Positions 6,938 to 14,448 of a stretch of 14,675 nt of DNA are shown one piece after another. This stretch comes from SHLJ01 sp041618535. Its GTDB lineage: Bacteria; Bacteroidota; Bacteroidia; Flavobacteriales; Flavobacteriaceae. Location: assembly GCA_041618535.1 (NCBI GenBank), contig JBFKFP010000063.1:1-14675 (forward strand), in the 5' to 3' direction. The notes beneath the pieces were generated by a model, which saw only the letters and a list, made by a program, of their open reading frames with translations, searched no databases and was not told the origin of the DNA. Every line of letters starts with the position of its first letter. The first letter of the stretch is position 1. Position numbers and translations under genes: made by a program.

Positions 6938-7411
6938 ATGGAAGAGATCGAACGTAAATTCCTTGTAAAAAACGAGAGTTTCAAGAAAGAGGCTCTGCGC
7001 ACCCACAATATAGTTCAAGGATTTCTGAATACTGATCCGGAGCGCACCGTGAGAATAAGAAAAAGAGATGATAGAGCTTCAATTGCTGTAAAGGGATTGT
7101 CTTCCGAGGACGGGTTGGTTCGCTTCGAGTGGGAGCATGAGATTTCTCAGGATGAAGCTGATCTGCTTCTTAGACTTTGCGAACATCATTTGATAGAAAA
7201 AACCAGGTACCTGGTAAAATACAAAGACCTTATTTTAGAAATCGATGTGTTCCATGGCCATAATAAAGGCCTGATTATAGCAGAAATTGAATTATTGAAC
7301 CGGGACCAGGAATTTACAAAACCAGATTGGTTGGCAAAGGAAGTAACAGGGGACATCAAGTATTATAACTCGTTTTTAAGCAAGAATCCTTTTAACTCAT
7401 GGAGCGATTGA
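6938..7411 (+). CDS. CYTH-domain protein, triphosphate-tunnel metalloenzyme type
   Basis: CYTH proteins fold into an eight-stranded tunnel that binds triphosphates and metal; bacterial members include inorganic triphosphatases and thiamine-triphosphatase-like enzymes. The hallmark ExExK is at residues 3-7 (EIERK). Further conserved charged strands follow: VRIRKR (38-43), AVKG with K52, FEWEHEIS (63-70), EKTRYLV with K88/R90, LEIDVFHG (100-107), IIAEIEL (113-119) and VTGDIKYYN with K141. At 157 residues this is the single-domain form without a CHAD domain. The frame stays open upstream to 6887, but the ATG at 6938 puts ExExK next to the N terminus as in the family and avoids overlap with dinB. 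Triphosphatase activity is the best guess; the substrate is unknown. Confidence 0.88.
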   Translation: MEEIERKFLVKNESFKKEALRTHNIVQGFLNTDPERTVRIRKRDDRASIAVKGLSSEDGLVRFEWEHEISQDEADLLLRLCEHHLIEKTRYLVKYKDLILEIDVFHGHNKGLIIAEIELLNRDQEFTKPDWLAKEVTGDIKYYNSFLSKNPFNSWSD

Positions 7412-7525
7412 TATCCGATATCTTCTTATGAATAGCACTGCTTTTTCACCGCAAATAAAATGGATCGATGAGAGAGCAGGCCTCCTGCTTACAGAAGTTA
7501 ATTCTTTTTGACTTTCAGGAGATCC
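7412..7525. other. Convergent intergenic region between the CYTH and ABM genes
   Basis: This gap lies between the stop codons of two convergent genes. It holds a short hairpin, AGCAGG (7475-7480) with CCTGCT (7484-7489), followed 13 bases later by ttctttttg. It could serve as a weak terminator for the CYTH gene, but the T run is not adjacent to the stem. I see no other structure and no gene. Confidence 0.3.
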
Positions 7526-7849
7526 TTAGTCTGATGATTCAAATTCATATTCGCGCTCTACCTTACAAACCCTTACATGATACCATTTGTACCACTCCAG
7601 CTTGCCTTTTTGCTGAGCTTCGAGATGAGCCAGGTTCGCTTTCCATTCTTTTATGGCGCCAAGATCTGACCAATAGCTGATACTAATACCCAGTTCACTT
7701 CTGGCACTTTCAAATCCGAGGTAACCATTCTGTTCTTTTGCTAAATCTTCCATTTTACGAGCCATAGTTGAATAATCTTCTGAACTGGCTTTTAGCTTTG
7801 ATGTGAAGATGACGGCATAATAAGGCAATCTTGAGCGATCTCTCATCAT
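7526..7849 (-). CDS. Antibiotic biosynthesis monooxygenase (ABM) superfamily protein
   Basis: This 107-residue protein has the small ferredoxin-like alpha/beta barrel pattern of the ABM family, whose members act as cofactor-free monooxygenases or heme-degrading enzymes, usually as dimers. The strand YYAVIFTSKL (10-19), the helix with MARKMEDLAKEQNGYLGFESAR (split here as residues 29-50), the strand GISISYW (54-60) and the IKEWKAN segment (66-72) match that family in order. The GYLGFESAR and YWSDLGAIKEWK pieces are typical. No signal peptide is visible, so it should be cytoplasmic. The gene starts with two ATG codons in a row and lies 52 bases downstream of the SH3-domain gene on the same strand. 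Substrate and true activity are unknown. Confidence 0.85.
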   Translation of the reverse strand: MMRDRSRLPYYAVIFTSKLKASSEDYSTMARKMEDLAKEQNGYLGFESARSELGISISYWSDLGAIKEWKANLAHLEAQQKGKLEWYKWYHVRVCKVEREYEFESSD

Positions 7850-7901
7850 TAAAACTTTTGATCACTCAAGATATAAAAACAGAAATAAAAACCCGGTGAA
7901 C

Positions 7902-8759
7902 TCAACAGCCCATTGGAATTTCAAAAGCGATGATCCGTTCGGTCCGTTCACCTTTCTCATCAAACATGACAATTTTCAGATAAATCATGCTGATGGAAAT
8001 AGCCGCCGGATAATCGATCTCCTCAAGTTGTTTGATCCTTTCTGCGTAGTCGGAGCCGCAAAACTCACGAACAGCCTTTTTGATATCATCGAAGTCAACA
8101 TCGACGAACTTTGTGCCTTCTTCGGCCTTATAAGACAGAATGGTAAAGCTTTGCTCTTCATCAAGATTCAGCGGAAGCCAAATTGAGTCGTAATGCTTCC
8201 ATTCCAGAAGGTCGCAATGCGGACCTTCATTCTGAATGGTCAGGCTGGTTTGATAAGCCTGATAAACGGCAATTCGATCCACATTTTTTTTAAGCTTTAG
8301 CTGAACCTGCTTGTTTTCAGGGCTCATACCTAATTCAGCATAGAACTGAATGAGATTGCGTTTGCTTTCGTAGTCCTGGCCTTCAGATTCATAAAGCTCC
8401 ATACCATGTATCGTAAGTTCCATGTCTTCAAAAGAAACCACCGTACGCGGTTCAATTCTTTCCGATGTAAGATAATGGTCGAAAACATATCCGGTAACTA
8501 GATCATTGGGTAATTGAACTCTTACTTTTACCCATTGGCCTGAAACTTTTTTTTCTTTTTCCAAAAGGTCCATCTTCAGACCGGTCTCATCCAATAGCTC
8601 CACTTTGGTGCCATAATGAAGCTTGGTAATTGATCGTGCCCCTCTGTCGGGAGCCTGCCTGGCAAACAGGCCATTCTCAGCCGAAACGTATTTAAGGGAT
8701 TGCGCGGTTAAGGGTTTTGTTATAAGTATAAGAAGGACAAACAGAACGAAATGTCTCAT
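7902..8759 (-). CDS. Exported SH3-domain-containing protein, function unknown
   Basis: The 285-residue product begins with a clear Sec signal peptide (MRHFVLFVLLILITKPLTAQ), probably cut near residue 20. There is no lipobox cysteine, so the mature protein should be periplasmic or outer-surface associated. Residues about 22-98 look like a bacterial SH3 domain (YVSAENGLFARQAPDRGA, then YGTKVELLD and QWVKVRVQ, GYVFDHYL), a fold used to bind peptidoglycan peptides or other partners. The rest (about 105-285) shows mixed beta strands and no known catalytic motif. It is separated from the upstream asparaginase gene by 124 bases, so it may have its own promoter. The overall role is not recognisable. 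Confidence 0.82.
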   Translation of the reverse strand: MRHFVLFVLLILITKPLTAQSLKYVSAENGLFARQAPDRGARSITKLHYGTKVELLDETGLKMDLLEKEKKVSGQWVKVRVQLPNDLVTGYVFDHYLTSERIEPRTVVSFEDMELTIHGMELYESEGQDYESKRNLIQFYAELGMSPENKQVQLKLKKNVDRIAVYQAYQTSLTIQNEGPHCDLLEWKHYDSIWLPLNLDEEQSFTILSYKAEEGTKFVDVDFDDIKKAVREFCGSDYAERIKQLEEIDYPAAISISMIYLKIVMFDEKGERTERIIAFEIPMGC

Positions 8760-8883
8760 TGTATAACAGGTATTAAATTAATATTAACAGGGTCCTTCAA
8801 ACGCCCTTACATAAATAAGTACGGCCTGAAATGGAGTCATAGACCATCCCGGGCCGTTAATTTTATCATAAAACCTGTTGAAA
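8760..8883 (-). promoter_or_regulatory. Gap upstream of the SH3 gene with a large hairpin and weak promoter
   Basis: ACGGCC at 8821-8826 pairs with GGCCGT at 8852-8857, and inside this ATGG (8831-8834) can pair with CCAT (8844-8847), giving a two-step hairpin. It lies 27 bases after the asparaginase stop on the minus strand, where a 3'-end structure would sit, but no run of T follows it in that direction. On the minus strand TTTG (8801-8798) and TAATTTAA (8780-8773) are spaced by 17 bases, a weak promoter match for the SH3 gene. Confidence 0.35.
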
Positions 8884-9948
8884 TTATTCCCTGTAGATCT
8901 TGATAACAAGGTCGCCCTTATCGTTCATCGAAGCTCTGTACATGCCGGCAGTATTGAATTCAAACACCATATTTCCGTTTTTATCAACAGCAACAATTCC
9001 TCCGTCTCCACCAAGTCCTCCTACTTTTTCGTGAATGACGGTACGTGCTGCTTCTGCCAGGCTCAGGCCCTTGTATTCCATCAGGGCCGATATGTCATGG
9101 GCTACCAAAGCCCTTATGAAGAATTCACCCCATCCCGTACTTGAAACAGCACAGCTGGCATTATTGGCATAGGTGCCCGCTCCTATTATTGGGGCGTCAC
9201 CTACTCGCCCCCAGCGCTTATTAGTCATTCCTCCGGTGGAGGTCCCTGCAGCCAGGTTACCATTCTTATCCAAAGCGGCGCAACCAACAGTTCCGAACTT
9301 ATAATCCTTTATGCCAGTATCGTAGAACGCCTGCTTATTATCATGGTCTAATTCTACCTTCTCGCTTTCTTTTATCTGTTGAAGACTATTAAACCTGCTC
9401 TCTGTAAAAAAATAGCCTGGGGGCACCATTTCCAGTCCTTGCTCCCGAGCGAAAGTTTCGGCTCCTTTCCCCGCCAACATCACATGCGGAGAATTATCCA
9501 TAACAGCCCTGGCCAGGTCTATCGGATTCTTCACATTGGTTGTACCCGCCGAGGCACCAGCATTAAGAGTTGCACCATCCATGATAGAGGCATCAAGTTC
9601 GTTGGTTTCGGCATTCGTAAAAACAGCGCCTTTGCCTGCATTGAAAAGAGGAGAGTCTTCCATGACGTTAATGGTTTTGGTGACGGCGTCAAGGCTGCTT
9701 CCGCCCTCTTTCAGAATCTCATAGCCGGTGCGAATGGCCTTTTCCAAAACCTCCTTGTAAGCCTGTTCCTTCTCCGATGTCATATTCTCTTTTAAGATGG
9801 TGCCGGCACCACCATGAATGACTATTGCAAAGTCAGCTTTTTCTGTTGATACGGAGTCCATCATTGCCTGGCCGTCACTTTTGTCGGCAGACTTATCATG
9901 GCATGCAAGAATCAGAAATAGGCTAAAAAGTACCAGTGAATTTCTCAT
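8884..9948 (-). CDS. Isoaspartyl peptidase / L-asparaginase, plant-type Ntn hydrolase, lipoprotein form
   Basis: This family hydrolyses beta-aspartyl (isoaspartyl) dipeptides and asparagine after self-cleavage exposes an N-terminal threonine. The nucleophile sits in FGTVGCAALD (Thr220), followed by the substrate loops GTSTGGMTNKRWGRVGDAP and GAGTYANN. The alpha-subunit start FAIVIHGGAGT and the GLGGDGG stretch near the C terminus also match. Counting from the ATG at 9948, the leader MRNSLVLFSLFLILAC is a lipoprotein signal with lipobox LILAC and Cys16 as lipidation site, so the enzyme should be envelope-anchored. The frame remains open to 9990, but that start would bury the signal peptide behind 14 polar residues and lie upstream of the -7-like TACCTTTA. 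The mature length fits the family. Confidence 0.93.
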   Translation of the reverse strand: MRNSLVLFSLFLILACHDKSADKSDGQAMMDSVSTEKADFAIVIHGGAGTILKENMTSEKEQAYKEVLEKAIRTGYEILKEGGSSLDAVTKTINVMEDSPLFNAGKGAVFTNAETNELDASIMDGATLNAGASAGTTNVKNPIDLARAVMDNSPHVMLAGKGAETFAREQGLEMVPPGYFFTESRFNSLQQIKESEKVELDHDNKQAFYDTGIKDYKFGTVGCAALDKNGNLAAGTSTGGMTNKRWGRVGDAPIIGAGTYANNASCAVSSTGWGEFFIRALVAHDISALMEYKGLSLAEAARTVIHEKVGGLGGDGGIVAVDKNGNMVFEFNTAGMYRASMNDKGDLVIKIYRE

Positions 9949-9972
9949 TTTTTTATTTTTATTGAATGCGAT

Positions 9973-9980
9973 TAAAGGTA
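9973..9980 (-). promoter_or_regulatory. Candidate -7 promoter element for the isoaspartyl peptidase gene
   Basis: On the minus strand this reads TACCTTTA, matching TAnnTTTG except for the final base, 24 bases upstream of the ATG at 9948. It supports that ATG over the in-frame upstream start at 9990, which would precede transcription. No good -33 element is visible. Confidence 0.38.
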
Positions 9981-10024
9981 CTATTTTCATCCCGAATGAA
10001 CCGCTTCGTCCGGTATTAAATTAG

Positions 10025-10032
10025 TAACTTCG
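10025..10032 (+). promoter_or_regulatory. Candidate -7 promoter element for the ALDH7 gene
   Basis: TAACTTCG is one mismatch from TAnnTTTG and is followed by a purine/A-rich leader of about 35 bases up to the ATG at 10068. A TTCG at 10005-10008 could serve as a degraded -33 element at a spacing of 16. The divergent isoaspartyl peptidase promoter lies about 45 bases away in the same 119-base spacer. Confidence 0.42.
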
Positions 10033-10067
10033 CAGAACTGAAAAGAATTAAAAGTAAACAACCTATT

Positions 10068-11621
10068 ATGGAAGCAGTAGCAACAGATTTTGGCATTAAG
10101 GAAGCACTGAAAAAACTGGGCGTTAAAGATATAAACGAAGGCAGTTCAACGGGAATGAACTGGTTCTCCAATGGAGATTTAATCCAGAGTTATTCACCCG
10201 TCGACGGGCAGTTGATAGGATCTGTAAAAACCACTACGGAATCTGACTATCAAAAGGTAATCGAATCTGCTGAAGAAGCCTTCAAAAGCTGGCGAGTTAT
10301 GCCGGCACCGAAAAGAGGTGAGATCGTTCGTCAGTTCGGAGAGCGGCTCAGGGATTTAAAAGAACCCCTCGGAAAACTGGTATCATATGAAATGGGAAAA
10401 TCTTATCAGGAAGGCCTTGGTGAGGTACAGGAAATGATAGACATCTGTGATTTTGCAGTAGGCCTATCCCGACAACTTCATGGTTTTACCATGCATAGTG
10501 AACGATTTGGGCACAGGATGTATGAGCAATATCACCCACTAGGAGTCGTAGGCATTATTTCCGCATTTAATTTCCCGGTTGCCGTATGGTCATGGAATAC
10601 AGCCCTGGCCTGGGTTTGCGGAGATGTTTGTGTTTGGAAACCATCTGAAAAAGCTCCTCTTTGCGGAGTGGCATGTCAGCATATTGCCGCATCAGTTTTC
10701 AAGGAAAACGGACTTCCCGAAGGGATCTCATGCTTGATCAATGGAGATTACCGCGTGGGAGAATTCATGACAACAGATAAACGGGTTCCGCTGGTGTCGG
10801 CAACGGGGTCAACCCGAATGGGAAAAATTGTGGCCAGAACCGTAGGTGAGCGTTTAGGCCGGTCCCTGCTCGAATTGGGTGGAAATAATGCCATCATTGT
10901 CACCCCGGACGCTGATATTAAGATGACGGTTATCGGAGCTGTCTTTGGAGCAGTGGGAACTTGCGGACAGCGCTGTACATCAACAAGAAGACTGATTATC
11001 CATGAGAGTATTTACGATAAAGTAAAGTCTGCAATTGTGGACGCCTACAAACAGTTACGGATAGGAAACCCTCTAGACGAAGCCAATCATGTAGGACCTC
11101 TTATCGATAAGGACGCTGTTACCATGTATGAAAGCGCACTCAGGAAAGTAAGGGAAGAAGGAGGAAATCTGGTTATTGAAGGGGGTGTAATGAATGGTGA
11201 AGGATATGAAAGCGGATGTTATGTTAAACCTGCCATAGCTGAGGCTGAGAATCATTTTGAAATCGTTCAACATGAAACTTTTGCACCAATACTTTACCTT
11301 ATCAGGTATTCAGGTGATGTAGAGCAGGCAATCGAATTGCAGAATGGAGTTGTTCAGGGATTGTCCTCAGCCATCATGACCAATAATCTTCGTGAAGCTG
11401 AGCGCTTCCTGTCGCATGCTGGATCCGACTGCGGAATTGCCAATGTAAATATCGGAACCTCCGGAGCAGAGATCGGTGGAGCCTTTGGCGGTGAAAAAGA
11501 AACAGGAGGGGGCAGGGAATCCGGAAGCGATGCCTGGAAAGTATATATGCGCCGTCAGACCAATACTATCAATTATACCACAGACCTTCCACTGGCTCAG
11601 GGGATAAAGTTCGATCTTTAG
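10068..11621 (+). CDS. amaB: Family-7 aldehyde dehydrogenase, probable alpha-aminoadipic semialdehyde (piperideine-6-carboxylate) dehydrogenase
   Basis: ALDH7 enzymes use NAD(P)+ to oxidise alpha-aminoadipic semialdehyde, the ring-opened form of piperideine-6-carboxylate, to alpha-aminoadipate in lysine breakdown. Catalytic C303 (GTCGQRCTSTRR) and general base E269 (LLELGGNNAIIV) are present, with N168 (SAFNFPVA), K191 (VWKPSEKA) and the nucleotide-binding GSTRMG at 247-252. The ELGGNNA block and the ending around GGAFGGEKETGGGRESGSDAW fit ALDH7 rather than the betaine-aldehyde or succinate-semialdehyde groups. At 517 residues it is full length for the family. No other lysine-catabolism gene is adjacent, so the substrate is inferred from family. 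The gene has its own candidate promoter and a strong terminator, so it is likely a single-gene unit. Confidence 0.9.
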   Translation: MEAVATDFGIKEALKKLGVKDINEGSSTGMNWFSNGDLIQSYSPVDGQLIGSVKTTTESDYQKVIESAEEAFKSWRVMPAPKRGEIVRQFGERLRDLKEPLGKLVSYEMGKSYQEGLGEVQEMIDICDFAVGLSRQLHGFTMHSERFGHRMYEQYHPLGVVGIISAFNFPVAVWSWNTALAWVCGDVCVWKPSEKAPLCGVACQHIAASVFKENGLPEGISCLINGDYRVGEFMTTDKRVPLVSATGSTRMGKIVARTVGERLGRSLLELGGNNAIIVTPDADIKMTVIGAVFGAVGTCGQRCTSTRRLIIHESIYDKVKSAIVDAYKQLRIGNPLDEANHVGPLIDKDAVTMYESALRKVREEGGNLVIEGGVMNGEGYESGCYVKPAIAEAENHFEIVQHETFAPILYLIRYSGDVEQAIELQNGVVQGLSSAIMTNNLREAERFLSHAGSDCGIANVNIGTSGAEIGGAFGGEKETGGGRESGSDAWKVYMRRQTNTINYTTDLPLAQGIKFDL

Positions 11622-11644
11622 ATCAATCAGGTATTAGTATGAAG

Positions 11645-11675
11645 AAAACCGCTTTAATCTTTAAAGCGGTTTTTT
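11645..11675 (+). terminator. Strong intrinsic terminator after the ALDH7 gene
   Basis: AAAACCGCTTTAA (11645-11657) and TTAAAGCGGTTTT (11661-11673) form a perfect 13-bp stem with a 3-base TCT loop. Six T residues run through 11670-11675. It starts 24 bases after the ALDH stop codon and separates this gene from the DUF1800/DUF1501 pair. The A-rich left flank also makes it a possible bidirectional terminator, but no gene approaches from the right. Confidence 0.95.
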
Positions 11676-11761
11676 GTATTTTGTTCTTAGCTTTCCCCAT
11701 ATCTAAAATGGCGTTGTTTTTGATGCTGTTTAAACGATTGGCCTTTTAAGCGGTCTTATAG

Positions 11762-13138
11762 ATGATGGAAAAGAAGCATATTCAACATTTGTTTTGGAGG
11801 GCAGGGTTCGGTTTAGGCCCCATGGAGTTACAATTACTGGAGGGTAGGAGTAAGCAACAAATTATCGATACGCTGTTTTCTGATTCGGCGCCTATCTATC
11901 CGCTTTATATCGACCTCTCAGAATTCAAAGGGTTAAACCCCGGGATGATGAAATCGAATCCGCGTCAACTTCGCGATTTCATAAAAAGAAGCAATGAACT
12001 TATCAGGGAATTCAACTACGCCTGGTTTCAGCGCATGAGCAATCCGAAAGCTGTATTGAGAGAGAGGATGACACTGTTCTGGTCTAACCATTTTGTTTGT
12101 CGCGACAATAATATAAAGTTCGTTCAGCAATACAACAATACCCTGCGCAGGCATGCATTGGGTCATTTAGGTGATTTTACCAAGGCGGTATCCAAAGAAC
12201 CGGCAATGTTGAAATATCTGAACAATAAGCAGAACATAAAGAAAAGCCCTAATGAAAACTTTGCAAGGGAATTAATGGAGTTGTTCACATTAGGGACTGG
12301 TCATTATACCGAAAGGGATATCAGGGAGAGTGCCAGGGCGTTTACCGGGTACTTCCATGATTTCGATGGACGGTTTGTCTTCAGGTTCAGGCAACACGAT
12401 ACCGGGGTAAAACGATTTTTAGGTTATCGCGGCCGATTTACAGGTGATGATATTGTGAATATCATCCTTGCAAAGCGCCAATGTGCCCGTTTCATATGTG
12501 AAAAGATATATACTTATTTCGTCAATGAGAAGATAGTTGATGAACAGTTGGAGGAAATGGTTGAGGTCTTTTACAATTCATATGATATTGAAAAATTAAT
12601 GTATCATGTGTTCAGTTCAGATTGGTTTTATGATGAAAGAAATATTGGCAATAAGATCAAATCTCCGGTTGAATTCCTGGTCGGTATTAACCGGACGGTT
12701 CCGGTAAAATTTAATAAGGTTAATCAGAGTTTCTTTGTTCAGAGATTCATGGGACAGGCCTTGCTTGATCCGCCAAATGTTGCGGGCTGGAAGGGAGGAA
12801 GGAGCTGGATAAATACCAATACCCTGCTTTTCCGCCTTAAACTGCCATCGGTTTTACTTAGTGGTGGAATTATTCCCCTTAAGAGGGACGGGCAGTTCTA
12901 TGACCCTTTATTTGAACGCCTTTCTTCAAGAGTGCAGAGCAAGATGCTGGATGTGAGCCCGGATTGGAAAGCTTTTGATAAACATTTTGCCATTGTTAAT
13001 ACGGAAGAATTACCTGAGATGTTGCTTCAACCCCCTGTAAGCGCCAGGACCGCCGCAATGCTCAAAAATCACAAATCACCTGGAAAGCAATCTTATGCTG
13101 TACAGCTGATGTCATTACCTGAATACCAATTGTGTTAA
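11762..13138 (+). CDS. DUF1800 family protein
   Basis: The 458-residue protein carries the usual DUF1800 landmarks in order: HLFWRAGFG (9-17), LFWSNHFV (105-112), PAMLKYLNN (147-155), ENFARELMELFTLG (165-178), ARAFTGY (191-197) and, near the C terminus of the domain, LLDPPNVAGWKGG (334-346). The biochemical function of this family is not established. It is very often encoded next to a DUF1501 protein, as here, where the DUF1501 ATG follows two bases after this stop. I see no signal peptide or membrane segment at the N terminus (MMEKKHIQHLFWRAGF), which is notable because the partner has an export leader. Two ATG codons stand at the start (11762 and 11765). Transcription must begin after the terminator at 11675. 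Confidence 0.93.
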   Translation: MMEKKHIQHLFWRAGFGLGPMELQLLEGRSKQQIIDTLFSDSAPIYPLYIDLSEFKGLNPGMMKSNPRQLRDFIKRSNELIREFNYAWFQRMSNPKAVLRERMTLFWSNHFVCRDNNIKFVQQYNNTLRRHALGHLGDFTKAVSKEPAMLKYLNNKQNIKKSPNENFARELMELFTLGTGHYTERDIRESARAFTGYFHDFDGRFVFRFRQHDTGVKRFLGYRGRFTGDDIVNIILAKRQCARFICEKIYTYFVNEKIVDEQLEEMVEVFYNSYDIEKLMYHVFSSDWFYDERNIGNKIKSPVEFLVGINRTVPVKFNKVNQSFFVQRFMGQALLDPPNVAGWKGGRSWINTNTLLFRLKLPSVLLSGGIIPLKRDGQFYDPLFERLSSRVQSKMLDVSPDWKAFDKHFAIVNTEELPEMLLQPPVSARTAAMLKNHKSPGKQSYAVQLMSLPEYQLC

Positions 13139-13140
13139 TC

Positions 13141-14331
13141 ATGAAAAGACGGGAATTCATAAAACAATCTTCATTGGTGAGCGGTGTCTTTTTCGTGCCC
13201 GGGTTTATCCAGGCATTCGATGAGATGGTAGCTGTTTCAAAGGGGTATAAGAGGCTAGTGATAATACAGTTGTCTGGTGGTAATGACGGCCTTAATTCAA
13301 TTATTCCTTTCAGGAATGATATTTATTATTCAAGCCGTCCCGGTATTGCGATTGCTAAAAAAGACCAGATACCAATTAATGATGAATTAGGCATTCATCT
13401 GGACCTCTTACCCTTAAAACGTCTGATGGATAAAGGCTACGTGTGTATCCTCAACAATGTGGGATATCCCAATCCCGACCGGTCGCACTTCCGCTCTATG
13501 GATATATGGCAAACGGCCTCTGGCTCACATCAGTATCTCAGTGAGGGATGGATTGGACGTTACCTCGATGAATATGGAGAGAACCCTTTCAATGCTATTG
13601 AAATAGGTGACAGGCTTTCGATCGCCATGAAGGGTGAGGAGTCTTACGGTATAGCTACTAAAAACGCAAAATTCCTCTACCAGGCTGCGCGGGACCCCTA
13701 TCTGAAGATGTTGATCAAACAACATGGAGATCAACATTTAAGCGAGCACAACCTCGGATATTTATACAGTACTTTGATCAGGGCAGAATCGAGTGCCCAG
13801 TACATCTATGAGACATCAAAGAAAGGCCGCTCTTATAAATCCTATACCGATCATCCCTTTGGCAAACAACTTAAAACGACGGCTGAATTTATCAATTCAG
13901 GAATGCAAACGAGGATTTTTTACACAGCACATAACGGTTATGATACCCATGCAGGACAGTTGAATACGCAATCAAGATTGTTGAATATTTTCGCGAAGAA
14001 TTTGGAATCCTTTGTAAATGATCTTTTGGCTGGGGGAACCTTCGACGATACGCTCATAATGGTATTTTCAGAATTTGGCAGAAGGGTCAGGCAAAACGCG
14101 GCTAATGGCACCGACCATGGCGCAGCAAACAATCTGTTCATTATCGGAAAGCATCTAAAGACCAATGGAATATATAATAAACTCGATGATTTGAGAAATT
14201 TGGACAATAACGGGGATATCAAATATGAGATCGATTTCAGGTCGGTTTACGCTACCATTTTAAAGAATTGGCTAACAGTGGATGACGCAAGGATCCTTAA
14301 GGGACATTACGAATTTTTAAATTTTATATGA
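13141..14331 (+). CDS. DUF1501 family protein with twin-arginine-like leader
   Basis: DUF1501 proteins are distant relatives of the sulfatase/alkaline-phosphatase fold and their activity is unproven. Landmarks are VIIQLSGGNDGLNSIIPF (40-57), DRSHFRSMDIWQT (113-125), NGYDTHAGQ (265-273) with D268/H270, VFSEFGRRV (308-316) with E311, and NGTDHGAAN (322-330) with D325/H326. These Asp/His/Glu clusters are the probable metal-binding residues. The N terminus KRREFIKQSS followed by a hydrophobic stretch (LVSGVFFVPGF) is a Tat-type signal. I chose the ATG at 13141 because it begins with that signal; a GTG at 13132 in the same frame would overlap the DUF1800 stop and add three residues. The gene is in one operon with DUF1800. 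Confidence 0.93.
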   Translation: MKRREFIKQSSLVSGVFFVPGFIQAFDEMVAVSKGYKRLVIIQLSGGNDGLNSIIPFRNDIYYSSRPGIAIAKKDQIPINDELGIHLDLLPLKRLMDKGYVCILNNVGYPNPDRSHFRSMDIWQTASGSHQYLSEGWIGRYLDEYGENPFNAIEIGDRLSIAMKGEESYGIATKNAKFLYQAARDPYLKMLIKQHGDQHLSEHNLGYLYSTLIRAESSAQYIYETSKKGRSYKSYTDHPFGKQLKTTAEFINSGMQTRIFYTAHNGYDTHAGQLNTQSRLLNIFAKNLESFVNDLLAGGTFDDTLIMVFSEFGRRVRQNAANGTDHGAANNLFIIGKHLKTNGIYNKLDDLRNLDNNGDIKYEIDFRSVYATILKNWLTVDDARILKGHYEFLNFI

Positions 14332-14448
14332 TCACTGGGTTGTATTTCGTCGAATTATTTTAACCGATTATACATTAATTTTGATCATTGGTCGGAATTC
14401 TCAAATAATTAACTATTTTTAAGCTGCTATTAATCAAATCTTTAAAAA
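14332..14448 (+). promoter_or_regulatory. Intergenic region upstream of the small lipoprotein gene
   Basis: This AT-rich gap has a -7-like TATTTTTA at 14414-14421 with TTG at 14388-14390, 23 bases upstream, a loose Bacteroidetes promoter match. An imperfect repeat of TGATCACTGGGT (14329-14340) and TGATCATTGGTC (14382-14393) is present. No terminator hairpin is visible after the DUF1501 gene, so read-through into the lipoprotein gene is possible. Confidence 0.3.

Noticed and set aside
7475..7489. AGCAGG/CCTGCT hairpin as a terminator for the CYTH gene
   Set aside because: The stem is only 6 bp and the T-rich stretch is 13 bases away, so it does not meet the usual form. It is noted only as a weak possibility.
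9379..9795. 138-codon plus-strand frame within the isoaspartyl peptidase gene
   Set aside because: It is fully antisense to a conserved Ntn-hydrolase coding region, is rich in Cys/His/Arg typical of a shadow frame, and has no promoter-like sequence.
13132..13140. GTG start for the DUF1501 gene overlapping the DUF1800 stop
   Set aside because: It adds only three residues ahead of a complete twin-arginine-like leader. The ATG at 13141 is the simpler start.
14329..14393. TGATCACTGGGT / TGATCATTGGTC as a direct repeat or attachment site
   Set aside because: There are several mismatches in 12 bases, no mobile gene is nearby, and the first copy overlaps the DUF1501 stop codon. Chance similarity in AT-rich DNA is the simplest reading.
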